Assembly (NCBI RefSeq): GCF_018417535.1
Contig: NZ_CP070977.1
Span: forward strand, 372,001 to 436,000
Direction of reading: 5' to 3'
Source of the DNA: Burkholderia pyrrocinia
Lineage (GTDB): Bacteria > Pseudomonadota > Gammaproteobacteria > Burkholderiales > Burkholderiaceae
DNA: 64,000 nucleotides
Numbering within the stretch: the stretch's first letter is position 1; each line of letters begins with the position of its first letter. Below the pieces are notes generated by a model. It was given only the letters and a program-made list of their open reading frames with translations. It was not told where the DNA came from and did no database searches. Below are positions 1 through 7,485 of the stretch, in pieces. Both the position numbers and the translations under genes were made by a program.

Positions 1-387
1 CTGGTGATCGGCGTGACGCCGTCGCAGTTCGTCGTGCTGACTGCGTTCACGAACTTCATGCAGAGCATCCAGCATACGAATGCGCGGCTGTCGTTCGGCC
101 GGCTCGGCGAGCGCCTGCTCGTCAGCCCGATCTTCCACCGGCGCCACCATGCGGTCGGTTATGGTCACGAAGGCACCAAGTACGGCTGCAACTTCGGCGT
201 GCTGTTCCCGTGGTGGGACATGATGTTCGGCACCGCGTCGTGGAACCGCACGGTCGAGCCGACCGGCATCCGCGAGCAGGTCGAGGGCGTGTCCTACGGC
301 GAAGGCTTCTGGTCGCAGCACGGCCTCGCGTTCGTGCGGATCTTCCGGCGGCTGTTCCCCGCGAAGCGCAGCGCGGCGTCGGCCTGA
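1..387 (+). CDS. Sterol desaturase / fatty acid hydroxylase family protein (C-terminal part)
   Basis: The reading frame is open from the first base and stops at 385-387, so only the last 128 residues are in the window; the true start lies upstream. A histidine cluster HRRHH at about residues 46-50 of the fragment matches the last iron-binding histidine box of the membrane-bound di-iron hydroxylase/desaturase superfamily, followed by the usual NFGVLFPWWDMMFGT segment. Members hydroxylate or desaturate lipid substrates at the inner membrane; the substrate here cannot be deduced. A very strong hairpin follows the stop codon. Family assignment is good, function unknown. Confidence 0.8.
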   Translation: MVIGVTPSQFVVLTAFTNFMQSIQHTNARLSFGRLGERLLVSPIFHRRHHAVGYGHEGTKYGCNFGVLFPWWDMMFGTASWNRTVEPTGIREQVEGVSYGEGFWSQHGLAFVRIFRRLFPAKRSAASA

Positions 388-416
388 CCTGGCCACCCTC
401 CCGTTGAGCGACTCTC

Positions 417-470
417 CCACGCGGCCCGCATGCGCTTTGGCGCATGCGGGCCGCGTGGTTTATCCTTTCC
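417..470 (+). terminator. 19-bp perfect hairpin after the desaturase gene
   Basis: Bases 417-435 and 440-458 are perfectly complementary (19 bp) around the tetraloop TTTG, followed by a T-rich stretch (TTTATCCTTT). It lies 30 bases after the desaturase stop and 41 bases before the next start, so it should end the upstream transcript. The arms contain GCATGCGC-type alternating purine-pyrimidine sequence. Confidence 0.75.
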
Positions 471-498
471 CCGTTTTTCTTCGTCGATACAGGCTCGC

Positions 499-1326
499 AT
501 GAACGATTTGCTGCGTTCCTTCGTCCGCGCATTGGCGAGCGCATTGCATCCGCGCATGCTCTGGCTCACCCTGATGCCGTTCCTCGTCTCGGCCGTCCTG
601 TGGGGCGTCCTGCTGTGGTTCTCGTGGCAGACGCTGCTGGACCTCGCGCGCGGCGCGCTCGACGGCTTCGTGCTGACGGCCGCGCTGTATCGCGCGTTCG
701 ACGCGATCGGCATGTCGCAACTGCATGCGGTCGTCGCGCCGTTCGTGGTCGTGTCGCTCGCGATCCCGCTGATCGTGCTGACCGTGCTGCTGCTGATCGC
801 GACGATTTCGATGCCGGTCGTGATCAAGCACCTGTCGAACCGGCAGTTCGCGGCACTCGAGCCGAAGCGGGGCGGCACCTTCTTCGGCAGCGCGTTCAAT
901 TCGCTGTGGGCGGCACTGGTCGGCGTCGTCGTGCTCGTCGTCACGATCCCGCTGTGGCTGATCCCGCCGTTCTTCGCGCTGCTGCCGCCGGTGATCTGGG
1001 GCTGGCTCACGTACCGCGTGATGACCTACGACGCGCTCGCGCTGCATGCGAGCCGCGACGAGCGCCGCGCGCTCGTGCGGCAGCACCGCTGGCCGCTGAT
1101 CGGCATCGGCGTCGCAACCGGGCTGCTCGGTACCGTGCCGACCTTCGTGTGGGTATCGTCGGTCTGGATGATGGTGCTGTTTCCGTTCGTCGCGGCGGCC
1201 ATGATCTGGGTTTACGCTTTCATCCTCGTGTTCTCGGCGCTGTGGTTCGGGCACTATTGCCTGCGCGCGCTGGAGGACCTGCGCGCGAGCGCGCGCGCCA
1301 CCGCAATCGACATGGGGCAGGCATGA
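499..1326 (+). CDS. EI24 / CysZ-like multi-pass inner membrane protein
   Basis: A 275-residue, strongly hydrophobic protein with about five to six membrane segments (for example residues 20-50, 85-115, 150-185, 215-265). Its layout matches the EI24 domain family, which includes the sulfate permease CysZ; the substrate is not established here. The start at 499 was preferred because the frame upstream of it reads through the terminator hairpin. The stop codon overlaps the start of the next gene by four bases (ATGA, 1323-1326), so the two are translationally coupled. Confidence 0.75.
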   Translation: MNDLLRSFVRALASALHPRMLWLTLMPFLVSAVLWGVLLWFSWQTLLDLARGALDGFVLTAALYRAFDAIGMSQLHAVVAPFVVVSLAIPLIVLTVLLLIATISMPVVIKHLSNRQFAALEPKRGGTFFGSAFNSLWAALVGVVVLVVTIPLWLIPPFFALLPPVIWGWLTYRVMTYDALALHASRDERRALVRQHRWPLIGIGVATGLLGTVPTFVWVSSVWMMVLFPFVAAAMIWVYAFILVFSALWFGHYCLRALEDLRASARATAIDMGQA

Positions 1327-2138
1327 GCATCGGCATCATCATCATCGGCGACGAAATCCTTTCGGGCCGGCGGCAGGACAAGCATCTGGCGAAGGTCATC
1401 GAACTGCTCGGCGCGCGCGGCCTCGCGCTCGACTGGGCCGAATACGTCGGCGACGATCCGGCGCGCATCACGGCGACGCTCGCGCGCGCGATCGCGTCCG
1501 GCGACATCGTGTTCTCGACGGGCGGCATCGGCGCGACGCCGGACGACCACACGCGCCAGTGTGCGGCCGCCGCGTTCGGCGTGCCGCTCGAACTGCATCC
1601 GGAGGCGAAGGTGCTGATCTCGGAGCGGATCCGGGAAACGCACGGCGATCCGGCCAAACCGGTCGACTTCGACTCGCCGGAGAACCAGCACCGCTTCAAC
1701 ATGGGCGTGTTCCCGGTGGGCGCGACGATCATCCCGAACGGCTATAACCGGATTCCCGGCTTCTCGGTCGGCGATCTGCACTTCGTGCCGGGTTTCCCGG
1801 TGATGGCCTGGCCGATGATCGAATGGGTGCTCGATACGCAATACGCGCATCTGCATCATGCGACGCCGCACGCGGAACGCTCGCTGTACGTGTTCGAACT
1901 GCCGGAATCGACGCTCACGCCGCTGATGGAGCGCATCGAGCGCGATTTCCCGGGCGTGCGCGTGTTCAGCCTGCCGAGCGTGGGCGACGCGGAGCGCGGC
2001 GGCATCTATGCGCGCCGTCACATCGACCTCGGCGTGAAGGGGGAGCCGGAAGCGGTCGCGGCCGCGTTCGTGAAGCTGCGCGAAGGCGTGCACCTGCTCG
2101 GCGGCGACGTCGTCGAGCCCGACACGCCGCGCGCCTGA
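1323..2138 (+). CDS. Molybdopterin-binding (MoaB/CinA N-terminal) family protein
   Basis: A 271-residue protein beginning MSIGIIIIGDEILSGRRQD, the typical first strand and loop of the MoCF_biosynth/CinA N-terminal fold. STGGIGATPDDHT at about residues 62-74 is the conserved ligand loop. It has only the N-terminal type domain and lacks the C-terminal nicotinamide-nucleotide amidase of full CinA, so pyridine-nucleotide recycling should not be assumed. It is coupled to the EI24 gene by an ATGA overlap. Often labelled competence/damage-inducible protein A; actual role unknown. Confidence 0.8.
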   Translation: MSIGIIIIGDEILSGRRQDKHLAKVIELLGARGLALDWAEYVGDDPARITATLARAIASGDIVFSTGGIGATPDDHTRQCAAAAFGVPLELHPEAKVLISERIRETHGDPAKPVDFDSPENQHRFNMGVFPVGATIIPNGYNRIPGFSVGDLHFVPGFPVMAWPMIEWVLDTQYAHLHHATPHAERSLYVFELPESTLTPLMERIERDFPGVRVFSLPSVGDAERGGIYARRHIDLGVKGEPEAVAAAFVKLREGVHLLGGDVVEPDTPRA

Positions 2139-2155
2139 CCCGCTGCACAAAAGCC

Positions 2156-2178
2156 ACGGGCCGCGCAACGCGGCCCGT
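2156..2178. terminator. GC-rich hairpin between convergent genes
   Basis: A perfect 10-bp inverted repeat (2156-2165 with 2169-2178) with a three-base loop, 18 bases after the MoaB/CinA-like stop. It lacks a clear T-run on either strand, so it may act as a transcript 3' end or a weak terminator between this gene and the convergent rhodanese gene. Confidence 0.4.
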
Positions 2179-2241
2179 CATCGGCATGTCATCGCCCGGC
2201 TCGACGATGAGGTTGTCGCAACCGGTCGGGCGCGCGCGCCG

Positions 2242-2706
2242 TCAGGCGCCGATCCACGGCAGTTTGCGGAAGCACCAGCCGTCGACCGTCTTGCGGTGGC
2301 CCTCGGCGTCCTTGGCACCCTCGAAGCCTTCGAGCAGGTCGAACGCCTTCGTGAAGCCGGCCTGCGACGACGCGACCGCGGCGAGCTTCGAGCGCGCGGC
2401 GCTGCGGCACAGGAACAGCACGGGCGTATCGGGCGTGATGGCCGCCTTCAGTTCGTTGACGAATTCGGCGTTCGGCACGCCGCCCGGGTAGCGCGTCCAT
2501 TCGAGGTGCAGGTACTGGCCGTCTCCGACGAGCGGACGGCCGATCCAGTCGAGCTCGGCGCGGGTGCGCACGTCGACGAGGCGCGCCGACGGGTCGAGTT
2601 GCAGCAGTTCGAACGCCTCGACCGGCAGCAGCGCGCCGGCGTAGTTGAGCGCGCCTTGTGCGCGGCGTTCGTCGGCCTTCGCGTAAAGTTGGTCGAGCGT
2701 ACTCAT
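2242..2706 (-). CDS. Rhodanese-like sulfurtransferase domain protein
   Basis: A 154-residue single-domain protein. RLVDVRTRAELDWIG (about residues 42-56) is the rhodanese N-terminal signature, and FLCRSAARS (about 98-106) is the active-site loop with catalytic Cys followed by a basic/small-residue ring. Rhodaneses move sulfane sulfur between carriers; the acceptor is unknown. The gene is monocistronic, convergent with the preceding gene and divergent from glnA. A GGAGACTCC stretch precedes the start as ribosome binding site. No signal peptide, so probably cytosolic. Confidence 0.85.
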   Translation of the reverse strand: MSTLDQLYAKADERRAQGALNYAGALLPVEAFELLQLDPSARLVDVRTRAELDWIGRPLVGDGQYLHLEWTRYPGGVPNAEFVNELKAAITPDTPVLFLCRSAARSKLAAVASSQAGFTKAFDLLEGFEGAKDAEGHRKTVDGWCFRKLPWIGA

Positions 2707-2800
2707 GGCGGGGAGTCTCCTTATCGGTCAAACAAACATTCTAGCGCGGCGTCGCGGCACGGACGTCCGCATGCGGCACGGTGCACGCACTGCACATGCG

Positions 2801-2817
2801 CTCACCAAAAGAGTGCA
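2801..2817 (+). promoter_or_regulatory. Candidate NtrC enhancer site (distal) for glnA
   Basis: CTCACC-N5-AGTGCA resembles the NtrC dyad TGCACC-N5-GGTGCA with three mismatches in twelve positions. It lies about 185 bases upstream of the -24 element of the sigma-54 promoter. Supported mainly by the better second site 70 bases closer and by ntrBC downstream. Confidence 0.5.
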
Positions 2818-2870
2818 GAATGGCTGGTCTGCACCAGAATGATTCCGCGGGCGCAGCGCATCGCGACGAT

Positions 2871-2887
2871 TGCACCATCTCGGTGCT
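2871..2887 (+). promoter_or_regulatory. NtrC enhancer site (proximal) for glnA
   Basis: TGCACC-ATCTC-GGTGCT differs from the consensus NtrC dyad TGCACC-N5-GGTGCA only at the last base. It is about 115 bases upstream of the -24 box, a normal enhancer distance for sigma-54 promoters. The two sites are 70 bases apart (about seven helical turns), which would put NtrC dimers on the same face of the DNA. Confidence 0.75.
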
Positions 2888-2985
2888 TCTGGTCGGCGGT
2901 GGGTACGGCGCCGGGCCCCGGAATCGCGCAGCACAGCCCCGTCGCGGCGAGCGCCGGCGCGATTCGCGCCAGTCTTGCACATGGG

Positions 2986-3001
2986 TGGCACGGAAGCTGC
3001 T
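2986..3001 (+). promoter_or_regulatory. Sigma-54 (RpoN) -24/-12 promoter of glnA
   Basis: TGGCAC-N5-CTGCT matches the sigma-54 consensus TGGCAC-N5-TTGCW with GG and GC at the invariant spacing. Transcription would start near 3010, giving a leader of about 100 bases that contains a possible ATCGGGG/CCCCGAT pairing. The -24/-12 element, two NtrC-type dyads and downstream ntrBC make nitrogen-limitation control of glnA very likely. Confidence 0.85.
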
Positions 3002-3112
3002 TTATAGAATTCGGTCGAATCGGGGCGCGCTGCGCCAAAGCAAGACCCCGATCAGCTCGATAAACGAGGCGGTTCCCAGTCCGCCGGAATTGTTCAATCA
3101 GGAGAAGAGGTT

Positions 3113-4528
3113 ATGAGTAAAACCGTCGCCGACGTCATGCAGCTCGTGAAGGACGAGGACGTCAAGTTTGTCGATTTCCGCTTCACGGATACGCGCGGCA
3201 AGGAACAGCACGTGTCGGTGCCGGTTTCGGCGTTTGACGAAGACAAGTTCGAAAGCGGTCATGCATTCGACGGTTCGTCGATCGCGGGCTGGAAGGGCAT
3301 CGAGGCGTCGGACATGCTGCTCATGCCGGACCCGACCGCCGCATTCATCGACCCGTTCTATGAAGAGTCGACCCTCGTGCTGACCTGCGACGTGGTCGAA
3401 CCGGCCGACGGCAAGGGCTACGAGCGCGATCCGCGTTCGCTCGCGAAGCGCGGCGAGGCGTACCTGAAGAGCACGGGCATCGGCGACACGGCGTACTTCG
3501 GTCCGGAGCCGGAATTCTTCATTTTCGACTCGGTCCAGTGGAACACCGACATGTCGGGCTGCTTCGTGAAGATCAACTCGGAAGAAGCACCGTGGTCGGC
3601 AGGCAAGGAGTTCGAAGGCGGCAACACGGGCCACCGTCCGGGCACGAAGGGCGGCTACTTCCCGGTCGCGCCGGTCGACACGTTCCAGGACATCCGTTCG
3701 GAAATGTGCCTGCTGCTCGAACAGCTCGGCATCCCGGTCGAAGTGCACCACCACGAAGTGGCGGGCCAGGGCCAGAACGAAATCGGCACGAAGTTCTCGA
3801 CGCTCGTGCAGCGCGCCGACTGGACGCAATGGTCGAAGTACATCATCCATAACGTCGCGCACTCGTACGGCAAGACGGCGACGTTCATGCCGAAGCCGGT
3901 CGTCGGCGACAACGGTTCGGGCATGCACGTTCACCAGTCGATCTGGAAGGACGGCCAGAACCTGTTCGCGGGCAACGGCTACGCCGGCCTGTCGGAACTG
4001 GCGCTGTTCTACATCGGCGGCATCATCAAGCACGCTCGTGCACTGAACGCGATCACGAACCCGACGACGAACTCGTACAAGCGTCTGGTCCCGCACTTCG
4101 AAGCACCGGTCAAGCTCGCTTACTCGGCGCGCAACCGTTCGGCATCGATCCGCATTCCGCACGTGTCGAACCCGAAGGGCCGCCGTATCGAAACGCGCTT
4201 CCCGGATCCGATGGCGAACCCGTACCTGTGCTTCACGGCGCTGATGATGGCCGGCCTCGACGGGATCCAGAACAAGATCCATCCGGGCGAAGCCGCGGAC
4301 AAGAACCTGTACGACCTGCCGCCGGAAGAGGATGCAAAGATCCCGACCGTCTGCGCGGGCCTCGACCAGGCACTCGAAGCACTCGACAAGGATCGCGAGT
4401 TCCTGACGCGCGGCGGCGTGTTCACGGACGGCATGATCGACGCGTACCTCGCGCTGAAGGAGCAGGAGCTGGCGAAGTTCCGCATGACGACGCACCCGAT
4501 CGAGTTCGAGATGTACTACTCGCTGTAA
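3113..4528 (+). CDS. glnA: Type I glutamine synthetase
   Basis: A 471-residue GSI-beta enzyme that makes glutamine from glutamate, ammonia and ATP; the active form is a dodecamer. Visible motifs: DGSSIAGW (about residues 51-58), the glutamate-binding loop around [10 protein letters not shown] (about 264-273), the ATP-binding [10 protein letters not shown] region, and NLYDLPP, whose Tyr (about residue 400) is the adenylylation site of enzymes controlled by GlnE. GGAG (3101-3104) is the ribosome binding site. It is preceded by a sigma-54/NtrC promoter and followed by a strong terminator before ntrB, so it is probably expressed at much higher level than ntrBC. Confidence 0.98.
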   Translation: MSKTVADVMQLVKDEDVKFVDFRFTDTRGKEQHVSVPVSAFDEDKFESGHAFDGSSIAGWKGIEASDMLLMPDPTAAFIDPFYEESTLVLTCDVVEPADGKGYERDPRSLAKRGEAYLKSTGIGDTAYFGPEPEFFIFDSVQWNTDMSGCFVKINSEEAPWSAGKEFEGGNTGHRPGTKGGYFPVAPVDTFQDIRSEMCLLLEQLGIPVEVHHHEVAGQGQNEIGTKFSTLVQRADWTQWSKYIIHNVAHSYGKTATFMPKPVVGDNGSGMHVHQSIWKDGQNLFAGNGYAGLSELALFYIGGIIKHARALNAITNPTTNSYKRLVPHFEAPVKLAYSARNRSASIRIPHVSNPKGRRIETRFPDPMANPYLCFTALMMAGLDGIQNKIHPGEAADKNLYDLPPEEDAKIPTVCAGLDQALEALDKDREFLTRGGVFTDGMIDAYLALKEQELAKFRMTTHPIEFEMYYSL

Positions 4529-4611
4529 TCGGCGATGGCGCTTCGATTCAGCGCCGTCATGCCGGTTCGTTCCCGTCGCGCAGCCTGCGGCGGGAACGGC
4601 GGAGTCTGAAA

Positions 4612-4640
4612 GGGGACGGCGTCCAGCCGTCCCTTTTTTG
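4612..4640 (+). terminator. Rho-independent terminator after glnA
   Basis: GGGACGGC (4613-4620) pairs with GCCGTCCC (4626-4633) around a GTCCA loop and is followed directly by TTTTTT. It lies between glnA and ntrB and should limit read-through into the regulator genes. Confidence 0.88.
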
Positions 4641-4689
4641 TTCCGACGATTTTCATTTTCCGGCCCGTTGAGGCGCGACAAGCACGCAG

Positions 4690-5832
4690 ATGGTTCTGAA
4701 GAATCTGATCAAGGCGAAGACGGGGCAGCCCGAGCGACTGACGGACGACGAGCGGCTCGCGCGCTCGGGCCTGCTTGCGGGACTGGAAGCGCTGCCGACG
4801 GTCGTGATCGTGCTCGACCGCAAGACGCTGCGGATCGCGTTCGCGAACCCGTCTGCGGAAGCGATGCTCGACATCTCGCGCCGGCAACTCGCGCAGCGGC
4901 CGTGGGGCGAGATTTTTCCGAACGCGAACGAGCTCGCGTCGACGATCACCGCGATCGGCGAGGAGCGCTTTCACGCGACGCACCTCGATACCGTGCTCGA
5001 CCGGCCCGGCCGCGAACCGCTGCACGTGCACGCGATCGTCGGCTTTCTCGAGACCGCGCCCGATTTCGTGCTCGTCGAGCTGTTCGAGAACGAGCGGCAG
5101 TCGCGCACCGATCGCGAGGAGCGCATCCACGACCTGACCGCGGTCAACAAGCAACTGATCCGCAACCTCGCGCACGAGATCAAGAACCCGCTCGGCGGCA
5201 TTCGCGGCGCAGCCCAGCTTCTCGAATTCGAGCTTGGCGAGCGCGAGCGCGGCGAGTTGCGCGAATACACGCAGGTGATCATCAAGGAGTCCGACCGCCT
5301 GCAGACGCTCGTCGACCGGTTGCTGGAGCCGCACCGGCATCCGCACATCGTCGGCGACGTGAACATTCATGAAGTGTGCGAACGCGTGCGCGCGGTGATG
5401 CTCGCGGAATTCCCGCGCGGGCTCACGATCGAGCGCGACTACGACGTGAGCGTGCCGGATCTGCGCGGCGACAAGGAGCAACTGATCCAGGCGCTGCTCA
5501 ACATCGTGCGCAACGCCGCGCAGGCGCTGCGCGAACGGATCGCGCAAGGCGACGCGAAGATCGAACTGCGCACCCGCATCGCGCGCAAGATCACGATCGC
5601 GAAGCGCCTGTACAAGCTGGCACTGGACTTGCACGTGATCGACAACGGGCCCGGCATTCCGGAAGAGATCCGCGACCGGATCTTCTATCCGCTCGTGTCC
5701 GGGCGCGACGATGGCAGCGGCTTGGGACTCACGCTCGCGCAGACGTTCGTGCAGCAGCACGACGGGATGATCGAGGTCGAGAGCCGGCCCGGACGTACCG
5801 AATTTCAGATTCTGCTGCCGCTCGACCATTGA
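4690..5832 (+). CDS. glnL: Nitrogen regulation sensor histidine kinase NtrB
   Basis: A 380-residue soluble kinase with no membrane segment. An N-terminal PAS domain (about residues 30-130) precedes the H-box NLAHEIKNPLGG with phospho-acceptor His at about 162, an N-box (NIVRNAAQAL, about 275) and G-boxes DNGPGIP and GSGLGL. In enterics NtrB phosphorylates or dephosphorylates NtrC under control of PII; the architecture matches. The ntrC start follows 46 bases after its stop. The intervening terminator suggests ntrBC also has its own promoter, which I could not locate with confidence. Confidence 0.96.
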   Translation: MVLKNLIKAKTGQPERLTDDERLARSGLLAGLEALPTVVIVLDRKTLRIAFANPSAEAMLDISRRQLAQRPWGEIFPNANELASTITAIGEERFHATHLDTVLDRPGREPLHVHAIVGFLETAPDFVLVELFENERQSRTDREERIHDLTAVNKQLIRNLAHEIKNPLGGIRGAAQLLEFELGERERGELREYTQVIIKESDRLQTLVDRLLEPHRHPHIVGDVNIHEVCERVRAVMLAEFPRGLTIERDYDVSVPDLRGDKEQLIQALLNIVRNAAQALRERIAQGDAKIELRTRIARKITIAKRLYKLALDLHVIDNGPGIPEEIRDRIFYPLVSGRDDGSGLGLTLAQTFVQQHDGMIEVESRPGRTEFQILLPLDH

Positions 5833-5878
5833 GCGGCGACAGTGCGATTCACCGGATTCACCCATACCTGACCGACCT

Positions 5879-7396
5879 ATGAAGCCGATCTGGATAGTAG
5901 ACGACGACCAATCGATCCGTTGGGTGCTCGAAAAGGCACTCGCCCGGGACAGCTTCGCGACGAAGAGCTTCGCGAACGTGCGCGACGCGCTGGCCGCGCT
6001 CGACCACGAGACGCCGCAGGTGCTCGTGTCCGACATCCGGATGCCGGGCGGCTCGGGCCTCGAGTTGCTGCAGGCGATGCACGAGCGGCTGCCTGGCCTG
6101 CCCGTCATCATCATGACCGCGTTCTCCGATCTCGACAGCGCCGTCGCGGCGTTCCAGGGCGGCGCGTTCGAATATCTCGCGAAGCCGTTCGACGTCGACA
6201 AGGCGGTCGAGCTGATCCGCCGCGCGGTCGAGGAAAGCCTGCGCGGCGGCGCGCCGCAGGACGAGCGCGTGGCCGAGGCGCCGGAGATGCTCGGCCAGGC
6301 GCCCGCGATGCAGGACATGTTCCGCGCGATCGGTCGCCTGTCGCACTCGGCCGCGACCGTGCTGATCACGGGCGAGTCGGGCACCGGCAAGGAGCTCGTC
6401 GCGCGTGCGCTGCACCGTCACAGCCCGCGCGCGAACGGGCCGTTCATCGCGCTGAACACCGCGGCAATTCCGAAGGACCTGCTCGAATCCGAGCTGTTCG
6501 GCCATGAGCGCGGCGCGTTCACCGGCGCGCAGACGACCCGGCAGGGCCGCTTCGAGCAGGCCGAGAACGGCACGCTGTTCCTCGACGAAATCGGCGACAT
6601 GCCGTTCGACCTGCAGACGCGCCTGCTGCGCGTGCTGTCGGACGGGCAGTTCTATCGGGTAGGCGGGCATAACCCGCTGCGCGCGAACGTGCGCGTGATC
6701 GCCGCGACGCACCAGAATCTCGAATCGCGCGTGCGGCAGGGGCTGTTCCGCGAGGATCTTTACCACCGGCTCAACGTGATCCGGCTGCGCCTGCCGCCGC
6801 TGCGCGAACGCAGCGAGGACATCGCGCTGCTCACGCGCCACTTCCTGCAGAAGAGCGCGCGCGATCTCGGCGTCGAGCCGAAGCGCGTATCCGACGATGC
6901 GCTGGCCTACCTGACGTCGCTCGCGTTTCCCGGCAACGTGCGGCAGCTCGAGAACCTCGCGAACTGGCTGACCGTGATGGCGCCCGCGCAGACGGTCGAG
7001 ATCAAGGACCTGCCGCCCGATCTCGTGCCGGCCGGTGCGCCGGTCGTCGCGACGGGCGACGGCGCGGATGCCCACGGCAGCAGCGGCAATGCGGCGAGCG
7101 CACAACCGGCGATCGGCGCGGCACCGGTGGCGTCGGCGCCTGTCGCTGCCGCGCCGAACGGCGGCGCGCCGGCCGGCTATCCGCTGTGGGAGCACGGGCT
7201 GCGCACCGAAGTCGCGCGGCTGTTGCGCGAGAACTCGGCCGACGTGATGGACGAGCTCGCGCGCCGCTTCGAAGCCGCCGTGATCCGCGAGGCGCTCGAC
7301 TTCACGCGCGGCCGCAAGGTCGAGGCCGCGGAGCGGCTCGGCATCGGCCGCAACACGATCACGCGCAAGATCCAGGAACTGCATCTGGAGCCCTGA
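5879..7396 (+). CDS. glnG: Nitrogen regulation response regulator NtrC (sigma-54 activator)
   Basis: A 505-residue three-domain enhancer-binding protein. The receiver domain (1-120) has the acidic triad DDD at 8-10 and phospho-acceptor Asp52 in SDIRMPG. The AAA+ domain (about 140-380) has Walker A GESGTGKE (165-172) and the sigma-54 contact loop GAFTGA (212-217). A Fis-type helix-turn-helix closes the protein (about 460-500). An Ala/Pro/Gly-rich linker (about 385-430) makes it longer than the 469-residue E. coli protein. It should activate the glnA promoter upstream and other nitrogen-scavenging promoters. Confidence 0.97.
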   Translation: MKPIWIVDDDQSIRWVLEKALARDSFATKSFANVRDALAALDHETPQVLVSDIRMPGGSGLELLQAMHERLPGLPVIIMTAFSDLDSAVAAFQGGAFEYLAKPFDVDKAVELIRRAVEESLRGGAPQDERVAEAPEMLGQAPAMQDMFRAIGRLSHSAATVLITGESGTGKELVARALHRHSPRANGPFIALNTAAIPKDLLESELFGHERGAFTGAQTTRQGRFEQAENGTLFLDEIGDMPFDLQTRLLRVLSDGQFYRVGGHNPLRANVRVIAATHQNLESRVRQGLFREDLYHRLNVIRLRLPPLRERSEDIALLTRHFLQKSARDLGVEPKRVSDDALAYLTSLAFPGNVRQLENLANWLTVMAPAQTVEIKDLPPDLVPAGAPVVATGDGADAHGSSGNAASAQPAIGAAPVASAPVAAAPNGGAPAGYPLWEHGLRTEVARLLRENSADVMDELARRFEAAVIREALDFTRGRKVEAAERLGIGRNTITRKIQELHLEP

Positions 7397-7405
7397 GCAC
7401 GATTT

Positions 7406-7434
7406 GCGGCATGCGCGGGCATCGCGCATGCCGC
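7406..7434. other. 11-bp perfect inverted repeat after ntrC
   Basis: GCGGCATGCGC (7406-7416) and GCGCATGCCGC (7424-7434) form a perfect stem with a seven-base loop, nine bases after the ntrC stop. There is no T-tract. It probably marks or protects the ntrC transcript end. The CATGCGC core resembles part of the stem at 417-458. Confidence 0.5.
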
Positions 7435-7485
7435 GATCGGACATAATCGCGGTTTGCCCGCAGTTTCCCAATCCGCCGATCCGCA

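Noticed and set aside
4516..6390. Long open frame on the minus strand opposite ntrB-ntrC
   Set aside because: GC-rich codon bias leaves antisense frames open; composition is Arg/Ala/Asp-rich with no family feature, and it opposes two certain genes.
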